Source: Lentimicrobiaceae bacterium
GTDB lineage: Bacteria; Bacteroidota; Bacteroidia; Bacteroidales; JALOCA01
NCBI GenBank assembly: GCA_023227965.1
Contig: JALOCA010000021.1
Coordinates: forward strand, 1 to 57,489
Direction of reading: 5' to 3'
DNA length: 57,489 nucleotides
Shown here in pieces: positions 17,301-24,221 of the stretch. Each line of letters opens with the position of its first letter. The first letter of the stretch is position 1. Both the position numbers and the translations under genes were made by a program. The notes under the pieces were generated by a model that worked only from the letters and a program-made list of their open reading frames with translations, was not told the DNA's origin and ran no database searches.

Positions 17301-18488
17301 CTTATGTCGCCACCGGTTAGCTCTCAAAATATTTTTACCGGATATACCGATATGTATTATTATGACGAAACAAACAATTTATGGATTAACCACAATGGCG
17401 GTACATGGGGCGCTGGGGAAATTTCTTATCTGCCCGGTAAAGGTTATCTCGTTTCGTGGACATCGGGGGCAACAAAAGACTTCGCTGGCACAATCAACAG
17501 CGGCGATTATGCTACTGGTACAGGCTCGGTTCCGGCTTTGTCGTTCACCACGGGAAAAGGTGAGGGATACAACCTTATCGGAAATCCTTATCCTTCTGCT
17601 ATCATCGGTAGCATAGATACATGGACTAAAAACAACGTTGACAATTCTATCTGGGTTTACGATAATGGAAACTATCTTACCTGGAATGGCAGCATAGGAG
17701 ATTTAGCCGAAGGTATCATTCCTGCAATGCAGGGATTCTGGATAAAAGCCAATGGCAGCGACCCCTCCTTAACCATTCCCAATAGTGCACGAACATTATT
17801 ATCTCATTCATATTACAAAGAAAGCGTTCAGGACATGCTACAACTGAAGGTTGAGGGCAATGACTACTGCGACGGTATAGTTATCAATATGAATAACGAT
17901 GCAACCACAGGTTACGATAACGAATACGATGTTTTCAAAATGTACGGGCTTCAGGAAGCACCCCAAATGTACAGCCTGGCATCTAATAGCGAGCTATCCA
18001 TCAATGTTCTTCCTCATTCGGCTCAGGAAATTATTGTCCCGGTAGCACTGAAGGTAGGGCAGGAAACTTCTTATACCATTAGTGTAAAAGAGAATACCTT
18101 TAATCCATTGGTAGGTATTTTGCTTGAAGATGTGAAAACCAACGCCATCATTAACTTATGGCAGGTTCCTTCTTATACCTTTACGGCAAACCCAAACGAC
18201 GATCCGCAACGCTTTAAACTGCATTTCTATGGAGCTACCGGCATCAGCGAATCCACGCAAAACGATTTCAACATTTATGCTTACGACAATACTATTTATA
18301 TTAATAATTCTACCGGCAAAGCACATAACGGAACCATCGAAGTGTATGATATTACCGGAAGATTGGTACTGAAAACACCTTTACTGAACCAATTGCTGAA
18401 CAAAATTTCTGTCGGCAATGTAAAGGGATGCTATATAGTAAATGTTGTTACCAATAATGATTCATATTCAGATAAAGTTGTTTTTTAA
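14394..18488 (+). CDS. Giant T9SS adhesin-like protein with lamin-tail domain, copy 2 of module
   Basis: This is a 1364-residue exported protein with signal peptide MKRKLLLLFIMLSLGYLGWG. Regions in order: an N-terminal beta domain (about 22-195); an Fn3-like domain with NASTRGICWDVYANP (about 200-302) and a second with GYIILQKTGSAP and TNYYFTLIPYN (about 305-430); a 160-residue beta region (about 435-595); an Ig-like domain (about 600-700); a lamin-tail domain starting EIVINQFNPAYNGASNEYIE (about 705-865); short beta-helix-like repeats (SGKLTIISGSLTVASSQSL); a module with WHLMSPPVS, GYNLIGNPYPSAI and IPAMQGFWIKAN shared with copy 1; and a C-terminal T9SS-type domain (IEVYDITGRLVL ... SDKVVF). 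It differs from copy 1 mainly in the N-terminal domains, while the C-terminal part and leader are conserved. The small-tail gene follows after 18 bp. Confidence 0.88.
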   Translation: MKRKLLLLFIMLSLGYLGWGQTLLQWNTYGNVGTETTEPSVYNDPNISSVNLTQGSITAAANGNRFGGSGWFDTGNTASGNTLTEAIAGNDYIQFIVTPNSGYSFTPTSFVFQWDKSGTGPKNVTLRSSVDSYATDLGTVAPVAAMGTLNTITITGLTALTSATTFRLYGYGATATGGTGGFDVSSNVVNVQLNGSTASTGNAAPTVTTQAVSSIGTTTATGNGNITATGGVNASTRGICWDVYANPDPDITDSHSTESGDFGTGAFTGTMTLLSPETRYNAVAYATNSVGTGYGSAVNFWTLSTEPSTHSTTFANSVISQTQIDLSFDAASTVTNADGYIILQKTGSAPTGTPTDGNAYSVGNTIGDATVAAIVANTSATSANVTGLSAGTNYYFTLIPYNWNATDAATYNYKTDGTIPNTNGTTQLPLDATSEVSGPVLVSQPNPTLISSLVTTESAAIRVLDMDIYDYGSTDTQPTKITQVTIKAGTNNTADWSTTIQGVKLSTDAGSSFVTIGTPTITTSSIVIPITSGNLNIPNGNVLTVSLYVYLKNTGLTDNQVLEFDIPITSHGFTADATGSTFLTTFASATTSNQILIDVIATKLSFVQQPTNVGTSANITPSVTVSANDANGNRDLDYTTNVSITATGATLNGSPVSVAAVGGLATFSTLSFSTAATGATLDVTSGSLTGVSSNAFNVILLPAEGEIVINQFNPAYNGASNEYIELINKTNKTFDLSQLKIMYSSSGGSGPSSMGTLSGTLPPYSFWLLSPDATITVGLTTALARDGSFTAGMAATSGQIAVETLENVKIDGVAYGSISSNKLGEGNPAPTPTTAKDGLKRIYDGVDNNTNSVDFANVANADIYLRNHNSLCIPTVYILPLSSYPADIVLSGSSPNVTLSGNTIISGKLTIISGSLTVASSQSLTVSGTLTSNFDNSGLVIEDGASLITNGTVSGGATVKRTFTGPAWHLMSPPVSSQNIFTGYTDMYYYDETNNLWINHNGGTWGAGEISYLPGKGYLVSWTSGATKDFAGTINSGDYATGTGSVPALSFTTGKGEGYNLIGNPYPSAIIGSIDTWTKNNVDNSIWVYDNGNYLTWNGSIGDLAEGIIPAMQGFWIKANGSDPSLTIPNSARTLLSHSYYKESVQDMLQLKVEGNDYCDGIVINMNNDATTGYDNEYDVFKMYGLQEAPQMYSLASNSELSINVLPHSAQEIIVPVALKVGQETSYTISVKENTFNPLVGILLEDVKTNAIINLWQVPSYTFTANPNDDPQRFKLHFYGATGISESTQNDFNIYAYDNTIYINNSTGKAHNGTIEVYDITGRLVLKTPLLNQLLNKISVGNVKGCYIVNVVTNNDSYSDKVVF

Positions 18489-18506
18489 CATAAGGAGAAG
18501 ATACAA

Positions 18507-18752
18507 ATGAAAACGAAGAAATTAGTATCAATAATAGGAATAGGTTTATTTTGTTTACTTTTTAATCCGGCATTTGCCGACGGACCTCCACCTCCACCAA
18601 GCGGACATGGAAACAGTGGAAATGCTACACCTCCAAGTGGTGGTGGCGGTGCACCTATTGATGGTGGATTGAGTATTCTGCTGGCTTTAGCTGCAGCTTT
18701 CGGTGCAAAAAAAGTTTACGACATACGCAAAAAAGAAAAAACTACCACCTGA
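18507..18752 (+). CDS. Small exported protein with GGGGAPIDGG-TM-basic C-terminal sorting-like tail
   Basis: This 81-residue paralogue of the protein at 11587-11820 has a signal peptide of about 24 residues (ending NPAFA-DG), then a Pro/Gly/Ser linker (GPPPPPSGHGNSGNATPP), then GGGGAPIDGG, a hydrophobic helix (LSILLALAAAFGA) and a Lys/Arg-rich tail (KKVYDIRKKEK). The start lies 18 bp after the adhesin stop codon, preceded by AGGAGA, so the two are almost surely co-transcribed. The PID motif plus helix plus basic tail suggests processing or anchoring by a membrane protease-transpeptidase. Function is unknown. Confidence 0.82.
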   Translation: MKTKKLVSIIGIGLFCLLFNPAFADGPPPPPSGHGNSGNATPPSGGGGAPIDGGLSILLALAAAFGAKKVYDIRKKEKTTT

Positions 18753-18771
18753 TACATTCATAGCGATAATT

Positions 18772-18826
18772 TTAACCCAAATTATTCATTAGAAGCGAAG
18801 CGAGCTAATGAATTAGTTGGGTTTAA
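18772..18826. repeat. Large hairpin after the small-tail gene
   Basis: TTAACCCAA pairs with TTGGGTTTAA, and inside it TTCATTAG pairs perfectly with CTAATGAA around a GAAGCGAAGCG-like loop. No T-tract follows, so it may be a weak terminator or an mRNA 3' protective structure. The rest of 18753-19030 is AT-rich without a gene; it has a 10-bp inverted pair TTTGCCGTTA/TAACGGCAAA about 65 bp apart. Confidence 0.5.
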
Positions 18827-19031
18827 CCCCGATTTAGAAAAACTTGAATAATAAGATTTCCTTACCAATAAAAAAGATAAATTCTTAGTTTTTCTTAATC
18901 GTTTTGCCGTTACAAAAATATCAATAATAGTTCATTACTATTGTATTTTTCTAATGATTGTTATTTGAAAAAAATGCTAACGGCAAATCTGGGTTTAATT
19001 TAACCGGGTTTTAATACTTCCCCGGGTTAGG

Positions 19032-19062
19032 CAACGTCCAACAATTTGGGCGTTGTTTTTTT
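19032..19062 (+). terminator. Intrinsic terminator
   Basis: CAACGTCC ... GGGCGTTG forms an 8-bp stem (one G-T pair) with an 8-base loop followed by TTTTTTT. It probably ends the adhesin 2/small-tail transcript. Confidence 0.75.
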
Positions 19063-19090
19063 ATTTTTTAATTTAGGGTATGCTGAAAAG

Positions 19091-19141
19091 ATAATAACCT
19101 GAGTTCGGGTGAAGGTTACAAACAATTCCTTAATATTTCAG
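19091..19141 (-). repeat. Dispersed ~55-bp repeat R1, copy 3
   Basis: ATAATAACCTGAGTTCGGGT ... GGTTACAAACAATTCC ... AATATTTCAG is the reverse orientation of the copies at 5756 and 7912. Confidence 0.7.
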
Positions 19142-19237
19142 TTTTTATAAACCACTAAGGGCACAAAGGAACACTAAGGATTTTTCCCTTTGTGATTTTT
19201 ATCGGCGTTCCTTTTTTTGAAGCAATCTGAGGCCGGC

Positions 19238-19260
19238 GGTTGCAAACCATTCCTGTAATA
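19238..19260 (-). repeat. Fragment of dispersed repeat R1
   Basis: GGTTGCAAACCATTCCTGTA followed by ATA matches the inner half of the R1 repeat; the outer parts are missing. It lies about 100 bp from the full copy 3. Confidence 0.55.
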
Positions 19261-19272
19261 TCGGGCTTTCGT

Positions 19273-19309
19273 TAAAATAAAAGAGGAGGCTCCGTTTGGA
19301 ACCTCCTCT
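19273..19309 (-). terminator. Intrinsic terminator of the tRNA gene
   Basis: On the minus strand, AGAGGAGG ... CCTCCTCT forms a stem followed by TTTATTTT, starting 3 bp beyond the tRNA 3' end. Confidence 0.8.
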
Positions 19310-19312
19310 GTG

Positions 19313-19386
19313 TCGGAGTGGTCAGACTCGAACTGACGACCACTTGCACCCCATGCAAGTACGCTAGCCAACTGCGCCACACCCCG
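19313..19386 (-). tRNA. tRNA-Pro (anticodon GGG)
   Basis: The minus strand folds as a full cloverleaf of 74 nt. The acceptor stem is CGGGGTG/CACTCCG with one G-T pair and discriminator A. The D arm is GCGC...GCGT. The anticodon stem is CTTGC/GCAAG with loop ATGGGGT, giving anticodon GGG (Pro, CCC/CCU codons). The T arm is GTCAG-TTCGAGT-CTGAC. The 3' CCA is not encoded. The core CATGGGGTG is also that of the E. coli proline GGG tRNA, as I remember it. A terminator follows directly, so it appears to be a single-tRNA transcript. Confidence 0.95.
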
Positions 19387-19620
19387 ATTTATTTATTTTA
19401 AAGAACTTTCGATTCAGCTAATGACCTTCCCGATTTAATCGGGATATGCTAACCTACGGAATTTATCCTGCTTGATTTTGCGGCTGCAAATATACAAGCC
19501 TTTTTCAAAATAACAACATTTTTACATAAGTCAATTTGTCAGCAGTTGCTTTGTTAATAGCCAATGTTTTAATCTTTGGCATATTTTTCGTAACTTCTTA
19601 TGCCGTTCTGTAAAATCCAT

Positions 19621-19628
19621 TAATTTTG
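19621..19628 (+). promoter_or_regulatory. Putative -7 element of trxB
   Basis: TAATTTTG fits TAnnTTTG, 18 bp before the trxB start codon. The -33 region is not convincing. Confidence 0.45.
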
Positions 19629-19646
19629 TAAAAAACACATGAACAT

Positions 19647-20585
19647 ATGCAACAAGACACTGAAAAAGTACGATGCCTGATCATTGGCTCAGGACCTGCC
19701 GGCTACACCGCAGCTATTTATGCTGCCCGTGCCGATTTGAAACCTATTTTATATGAAGGACTACAACCCGGCGGACAGCTTACCACTACCACCGAAATAG
19801 ATAATTTTCCGGGATACCCGGAAGGAACTACCGGTACCGGGATGATGGAGGATATGAAAAAGCAAGCCTTACGTTTCGGAACAGATGTACGTTTTGGGAT
19901 TATCACGGAAGTGGACTTTTCCAAACGTCCATTTATCCTCAAATCGGACGATGGAAAAATACTGGAAGCCGAAACCGTAATTATTGCTACCGGAGCCACT
20001 GCCAAGTGGTTGGAAATACCTTCGGAAGAGAAATTTCGTGGTTATGGCGTTTCTGCCTGCGCCACCTGCGACGGATTCTTCTACCGTGGCAAAGATGTAG
20101 CCATCGTAGGCGGAGGCGACACCGCTGCCGAAGAAGCTACCTATCTTGCCAAACTTTGCCGTAAGGTATATCTCATCCATCGCCGCGACGAACTGCGTGC
20201 TTCCAAAGCCATGCAAGCCAAAGTTCTGAGTACTCCCAACCTTGAAGTAAGGTGGAGCCATACTCCCAAAGAAATCCTTGGCGACGAAAAGGGTGTAAAC
20301 GGCGTTTTGCTCCAAAACCTGAAGACCGGACAAGATGTGAAGATAGATGTGGATGGTTTCTTTGTAGCCATCGGTCATATCCCAAATTCTGATATTTTTA
20401 AAGGACAGATAGATTTGTACGAAGACGGTTACATCAGAACAGTTCCTGGTTCTACACGTACCAGCGTAGAAGGTATTTTTGCCGCCGGAGATGTGCAGGA
20501 TCATCACTTCCGCCAGGCAATCACCGCCGCCGGAACCGGTTGTATGGCTGCCATCGAAGCCGAACGGTTCCTGTCGTCGCTATAA
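19647..20585 (+). CDS. trxB: Thioredoxin reductase
   Basis: This 312-residue NADPH-dependent flavoprotein reduces thioredoxin in the cytoplasm. The N-terminal FAD dinucleotide-binding motif is GSGPAG (14-19), followed by the FAD-contacting GGQLTTTTEIDNFPGYPEG. The redox-active disulfide is CATC (C138, C141) in ACATCDGFF. The NADPH-binding motif GGGDTAAEEA spans about 155-164, with HRRDELRAS at 178-186. A second FAD motif, GIFAAGDVQD, lies near the C-terminus. Length and motif order are those of low-molecular-weight bacterial TrxB. It stands alone and converges with the receiver gene downstream. No thioredoxin gene is adjacent. Confidence 0.97.
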   Translation: MQQDTEKVRCLIIGSGPAGYTAAIYAARADLKPILYEGLQPGGQLTTTTEIDNFPGYPEGTTGTGMMEDMKKQALRFGTDVRFGIITEVDFSKRPFILKSDDGKILEAETVIIATGATAKWLEIPSEEKFRGYGVSACATCDGFFYRGKDVAIVGGGDTAAEEATYLAKLCRKVYLIHRRDELRASKAMQAKVLSTPNLEVRWSHTPKEILGDEKGVNGVLLQNLKTGQDVKIDVDGFFVAIGHIPNSDIFKGQIDLYEDGYIRTVPGSTRTSVEGIFAAGDVQDHHFRQAITAAGTGCMAAIEAERFLSSL

Positions 20586-20609
20586 GCCGGAGGTTTTGAA
20601 AATAAAAGA

Positions 20610-20972
20610 TTAAGGTTTAAGATACTTATCAATTAGTAATAGCAATTCCTGTCTCTTGATAGGCTTTGAAATATAATCGTCGCAACCCGCCGAAAGTGTC
20701 ATTTCTTTATCTCCATTTAGCGCATAGGCTGTTTGTGCAATTACCGGCAGATTGGGTCGTTGATGTTTAATGTGTTGCGTGGCTTCATAACCATCCATAA
20801 CAGGCATTTTAATATCCATAAGTACCAAATCAATTGAAGAGTCTGATGTACAGACTTCTACTGCCTCTTTTCCGTTTTTAGCATGCAACATTCTGAAATT
20901 TTTATTTTTCAGGATGTTGATAAGCAACATAAAGTTACTTTCTTCATCTTCAACAATTAGCAAAGTTTTCAT
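20610..20972 (-). CDS. Single-domain response regulator (receiver only)
   Basis: This 120-residue CheY-like protein consists only of a receiver domain. It has the acidic pair E9/D10 in IVEDEE, the phosphoacceptor D53 in LVLMDIKMPVMDGYEA, T81 in AQTAYA and K103 in YISKPIKRQEL. No DNA-binding output domain follows. It starts about 30 bp after the stop of the PAS histidine kinase on the same strand, so the pair is an operon and the kinase is its likely phosphodonor. Its output is presumably by protein-protein contact or phosphorelay. Confidence 0.93.
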   Translation of the reverse strand: MKTLLIVEDEESNFMLLINILKNKNFRMLHAKNGKEAVEVCTSDSSIDLVLMDIKMPVMDGYEATQHIKHQRPNLPVIAQTAYALNGDKEMTLSAGCDDYISKPIKRQELLLLIDKYLKP

Positions 20973-21001
20973 ATTTTTGACTTTGGTATTAAAATTAATT
21001 T

Positions 21002-22627
21002 TTAAAAAACAGATAATGAAAAGTAAAAGGTAGCACCATTATTTACTTTGGATTGTGTCCATATTTCTCCTTCGTGACGCTGGATAATACGTTGTACAAT
21101 GGCAAGCCCCACTCCGGTACCTTCAAATTCCTGTGTGGAATGCAAACGCTGGAACACACCGAATATTTTTTCGGCAAATTTCATATCGAAACCGACACCA
21201 TTGTCGCTAATTGAAAAAATCCATTTTTTATTTTCTTTTTTGCACGAAACGGTAATTTCAGAAGTTACTTTCGGGGAAGAAAATTTAATGGCATTCGACA
21301 GCAGATTTATCCACACCTGCTTCATCATGGAATGGTCGGCTTTTACGATGGGAAGATTGTCTTTGTGAAAAATAATTTTCCCGGGTTTTTCCGTCGAAGT
21401 AAGTTCAGAAAAACAAGTTTCGACCAACAGGTTCATGTCCACATCTCTATGATTCATATCTGATCGGCTGAGGCGCGAAAATGCCAGAAGGTCATCAATG
21501 AGTTGTCCCATCCGCAGGGTGTTGGCGATTATGGTATCGCAAACTTTTTTCCCCTGCTCATCAAGATTTTCTCTGTAATCTTCCAAAAGAATACGTGTAA
21601 ATCCTTCAATTGCTCTTAAAGGAGATATGAGGTCGTGTGAAACGGTATAGGCAAATGATTCTAATTCCTTGTTGGCAAACATAAGCTCAGCAGTACGTTC
21701 CTCCACACGATTTTCAAGTGTGGCATTCAGGAGTTTAATTTCATTTTCTGCTTTTTTACGTTCCGTTATGTCGGTTTTGATGGTGCCTACAAGAGGCAAG
21801 TCTTCCGGAATGTTAATTCTGAATTTCTCGGTGTAGTAAACCAGTTCTTTGCCATGTTTATCTGTCCAGTTTTCTTCATACGAAACAAAACCTTTTTCCA
21901 GGGCTTTGGTATCCACTTCCACCATTTTATCAGCTATGGGCTTGGGGAAACATTCATGAGGAGTTTTTCCCATCCATTCCTCAATGGGAAATGATGCACG
22001 ACATTGTTCATTGGCAAAAACAGGACGCAATGTGTTGTCTTTAATAAGTATCTGTGCCGGTGTAAACTGCATAAAAGCAGCCAGACGGGCTTCACTTTGC
22101 CGCATAGCCATCTCGGCTCTTTTACGTTCGGTAATATCACGCCCGATAACAATCAGTTCTTTCCTTTTCCCTTCCGGGGTAAAGGTTGGTATCTTAACAA
22201 TATCAAACATTTTAACAGAGCCATCGGGTTGTGTGATGCTTTCATCGCTACGGGTAGGAACTCCTGACTGCCACGCCCTTTCATCAGTAAGTTCACAAGC
22301 AAGAAAAGCTTCTTTAAAAAAAGGGCTGAAATGAGCTTGTTCGCTATCTTTTTTACCTTTATAGTCCACACCTTCAAGTTGAAAAAGCCGCAAATCATAA
22401 TCATTCGCAACAAGCCATTTGCCTTCTCCATCTTTAAAACAAACAATGTCAGACATGGCATTGATAAGTGTGGCAAGTAAGTTTTCGTTATCGGTAAAGA
22501 TTTCGTTAGCCAGCTTGTTAATTATAGAAGCTGTGGAAGTTTCCTCTTTGCCTGGCGAAATATTATTTTCAGCATTAACATACACTTTTTCAGCAGGTAA
22601 ACTATTTTTAAAATAATCTGTTCTCAT
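21002..22627 (-). CDS. PAS-domain sensor histidine kinase
   Basis: This 541-residue cytoplasmic kinase has no signal peptide or transmembrane segment. Two PAS/PAC units lie at about 50-170 (ending IVIGRDITERKRAE) and 180-295 (ending GTIKTDITERKKAE). A short coiled linker follows (NATLENRVEERTAELMFANK). The HisKA domain has the phospho-histidine H331 in YTVSHDLISPLRAIEGF. The HATPase domain has the N box NLLSNAIKF (441-449), DNGVGF (475-480) and GTGVGLAI (503-510). The HisKA/HATPase half resembles phytochrome-like kinases. With two soluble PAS domains it likely senses an internal cue such as redox or a bound cofactor; the ligand is unknown. The receiver gene lies immediately downstream. Confidence 0.93.
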   Translation of the reverse strand: MRTDYFKNSLPAEKVYVNAENNISPGKEETSTASIINKLANEIFTDNENLLATLINAMSDIVCFKDGEGKWLVANDYDLRLFQLEGVDYKGKKDSEQAHFSPFFKEAFLACELTDERAWQSGVPTRSDESITQPDGSVKMFDIVKIPTFTPEGKRKELIVIGRDITERKRAEMAMRQSEARLAAFMQFTPAQILIKDNTLRPVFANEQCRASFPIEEWMGKTPHECFPKPIADKMVEVDTKALEKGFVSYEENWTDKHGKELVYYTEKFRINIPEDLPLVGTIKTDITERKKAENEIKLLNATLENRVEERTAELMFANKELESFAYTVSHDLISPLRAIEGFTRILLEDYRENLDEQGKKVCDTIIANTLRMGQLIDDLLAFSRLSRSDMNHRDVDMNLLVETCFSELTSTEKPGKIIFHKDNLPIVKADHSMMKQVWINLLSNAIKFSSPKVTSEITVSCKKENKKWIFSISDNGVGFDMKFAEKIFGVFQRLHSTQEFEGTGVGLAIVQRIIQRHEGEIWTQSKVNNGATFYFSLSVF

Positions 22628-22752
22628 TTCTCAGGGTGCGTGGATAGTAAATAATTGCTCGCCATAAAAATATGAAAATTATAATTGAATTTTAGAAAAA
22701 TCTATCGGCATCGAATTGCAGGCTACCTATAGCAGCCATTGGGCATAATTTT

Positions 22753-22760
22753 TACCTTTG
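22753..22760 (+). promoter_or_regulatory. -7 promoter element that fixes the TSUP start
   Basis: TACCTTTG fits TAnnTTTG. It lies inside the longest possible frame (TTG at 22739), so the transcript would begin after that TTG. The ATG at 22784 must then be the real start. Confidence 0.5.
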
Positions 22761-22783
22761 CCGATCCTTCAAAAAAAAACTTT

Positions 22784-23566
22784 ATGTCGTGGATAGTCAT
22801 TGCAGCGCTTATTGGTTCGGGCTTGGTAGTGGGTTTTATCAATACTCTGGCGGGGGGAGCTACTATCATTTCGCTATCACTATTTATGCTATTGGGGCTA
22901 CCTGCCAATGTTGCCAACGGTACCAACCGGATAGCTGTTTTTTTTCAAACACTCGTTTCGGTTGGTAGCTTTAAAAAGCAAAAGGTACTGGATACCCGTA
23001 AAGGATTAATTTTATCAATTCCAACTGTAATAGGTTCGGTTATAGGCGCCCGAATAGCCATTGAGATGAATGAAAAGATTATTGAAAGGGCTTTTGCCGT
23101 AATAATGCTGGTGATGTTATTTTTTGTGCTCTACAAGCCCCAGCTATGGTTGAAAGGCAGTGAAAAAGTGGTTTCCGGAAAAATGAAACCTTGGCAGGTT
23201 ATATTATTTTTTTTCATTGGTATTTACGGAGGTTTTGTACATGTAGGGGTAGGTTATTTCATTCTTGCCGGTGTAGTGCTTGGGGCTGGTTACGACCTGG
23301 TGAAAGCCAATGCGCTGAAAGTTCTGATTGTGTTGGCTTACGTACCTTTTACCCTCGTAATTTTCATGTGGAACGGACAGGTGAATTATACATACGGACT
23401 AATTCATGCCATAGGCAACGTTATCGGGGCGTATGTTGCATCAAAAATAGCAGTAAACAAAGGAGCCAATTTCATCAGATGGTTTATGGTTGCCATTATC
23501 ATCATTTTTTCAGCCCAGTTACTCGGGCTTATTGATTTCAAAAGCTGGATAAGCCACTGTATTTAA
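22784..23566 (+). CDS. TSUP-family (TauE/SafE) membrane permease
   Basis: This 260-residue integral membrane protein has about eight hydrophobic segments. It has the glycine-rich repeat expected of the TauE/SafE (formerly DUF81) family: N-terminal GLVVGFINTLAGGATIISLS and VANGTNRIAVFFQ, and in the second half GIYGGFVHVGVGYFILAG and LVKANALKVLIVL. Family members export sulfite, sulfoacetate or similar organosulfur anions, but most are of unknown substrate. The ATG at 22784 is chosen because a promoter-like TACCTTTG lies between it and the upstream TTG. It is transcribed divergently from the histidine kinase and converges with the dCMP deaminase gene, the two overlapping by about 4 bp. Confidence 0.88.
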   Translation: MSWIVIAALIGSGLVVGFINTLAGGATIISLSLFMLLGLPANVANGTNRIAVFFQTLVSVGSFKKQKVLDTRKGLILSIPTVIGSVIGARIAIEMNEKIIERAFAVIMLVMLFFVLYKPQLWLKGSEKVVSGKMKPWQVILFFFIGIYGGFVHVGVGYFILAGVVLGAGYDLVKANALKVLIVLAYVPFTLVIFMWNGQVNYTYGLIHAIGNVIGAYVASKIAVNKGANFIRWFMVAIIIIFSAQLLGLIDFKSWISHCI

Positions 23567-24057
23567 CCCTGTTGATTTTTATATTTCAACACCTCGTTAT
23601 TAATATAATCCAACTGAATTCCCGCCTGTTCGAACATTTTTTCCGACTCTTCGCCGGCATGGTAGCGAAATTCGCAAACCACCCGGACTATACCACAATT
23701 GATAATGAGCATTGCGCAGGTACGACAGGGTGTCATCCGGCAATAAAGGATAGCACCTTCAAGGGCAACTCCCAATTTTGCTGCCTGGCATATGGCATTT
23801 TGCTCGGCATGTACCGTTCGCATACAATGCTGGGTAATGGTATCGTTATCGTGTATTACTTTTTTCATTAAATGCCCCACCTCGTCGCAATGCGGCAAAC
23901 GGGTAGGAGATCCCACATAGCCGGTAACCAAAATTTGTTTATTACGGGCTATTACACAACCACTGCGTCCCCTGTCGCAGGTTGCTCTTTTGGCTATTGT
24001 TTGTGCCACTTCCATAAAATATTCATCCCACGAAGGGCGAATGTATTTTTCGCTCAT
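23563..24057 (-). CDS. Deoxycytidylate (dCMP) deaminase family protein
   Basis: This 164-residue zinc-dependent cytidine/deoxycytidylate deaminase has HAE (residues 83-85) in RTVHAEQNAICQAA and the PCxxC zinc motif (110-114) in MTPCRTCAMLIINCG. An N-terminal SWDEYFMEVAQTIAKRATCDR and the segment VGHLMKKVIHDNDT fit the ComEB/dCMP deaminase group. It converts dCMP to dUMP for thymidylate synthesis. A longer frame to 24135 exists, but the family-typical start is the internal ATG at 24055-24057 (MSEKYIRPSWDEYF). It ends against the TSUP gene and is divergent from the ammonia-lyase. Confidence 0.93.
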   Translation of the reverse strand: MSEKYIRPSWDEYFMEVAQTIAKRATCDRGRSGCVIARNKQILVTGYVGSPTRLPHCDEVGHLMKKVIHDNDTITQHCMRTVHAEQNAICQAAKLGVALEGAILYCRMTPCRTCAMLIINCGIVRVVCEFRYHAGEESEKMFEQAGIQLDYINNEVLKYKNQQG

Positions 24058-24191
24058 TGACTTTTTTTTATGAAACAAATATCCGATAAAAATTGATTCA
24101 CACAAAATAGTCTTAAACCTTGTAAAACGAATCACAGCTTTTGGAAGATAAATTTATAAATGTTTATCCCATTTTTTTCAAACATTAAATT

Positions 24192-24199
24192 TATATTTG
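24192..24199 (+). promoter_or_regulatory. Putative -7 element of the ammonia-lyase gene
   Basis: TATATTTG fits TAnnTTTG, 22 bp before the GTG start codon. A clear -33 TTG is lacking. Confidence 0.45.
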
Positions 24200-24221
24200 C
24201 CGCTTAAAACAGGAAATTATT

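Noticed and set aside
18772..19030. Riboswitch or structured RNA between the small-tail gene and the terminator
   Set aside because: There are inverted repeats, but no known riboswitch core could be recognised, and the position is 3' to genes rather than in a leader.
19869..20507. 212-codon minus-strand frame inside trxB
   Set aside because: It is antisense to a fully motif-supported thioredoxin reductase. Long shadow frames are common opposite conserved genes with this codon use.
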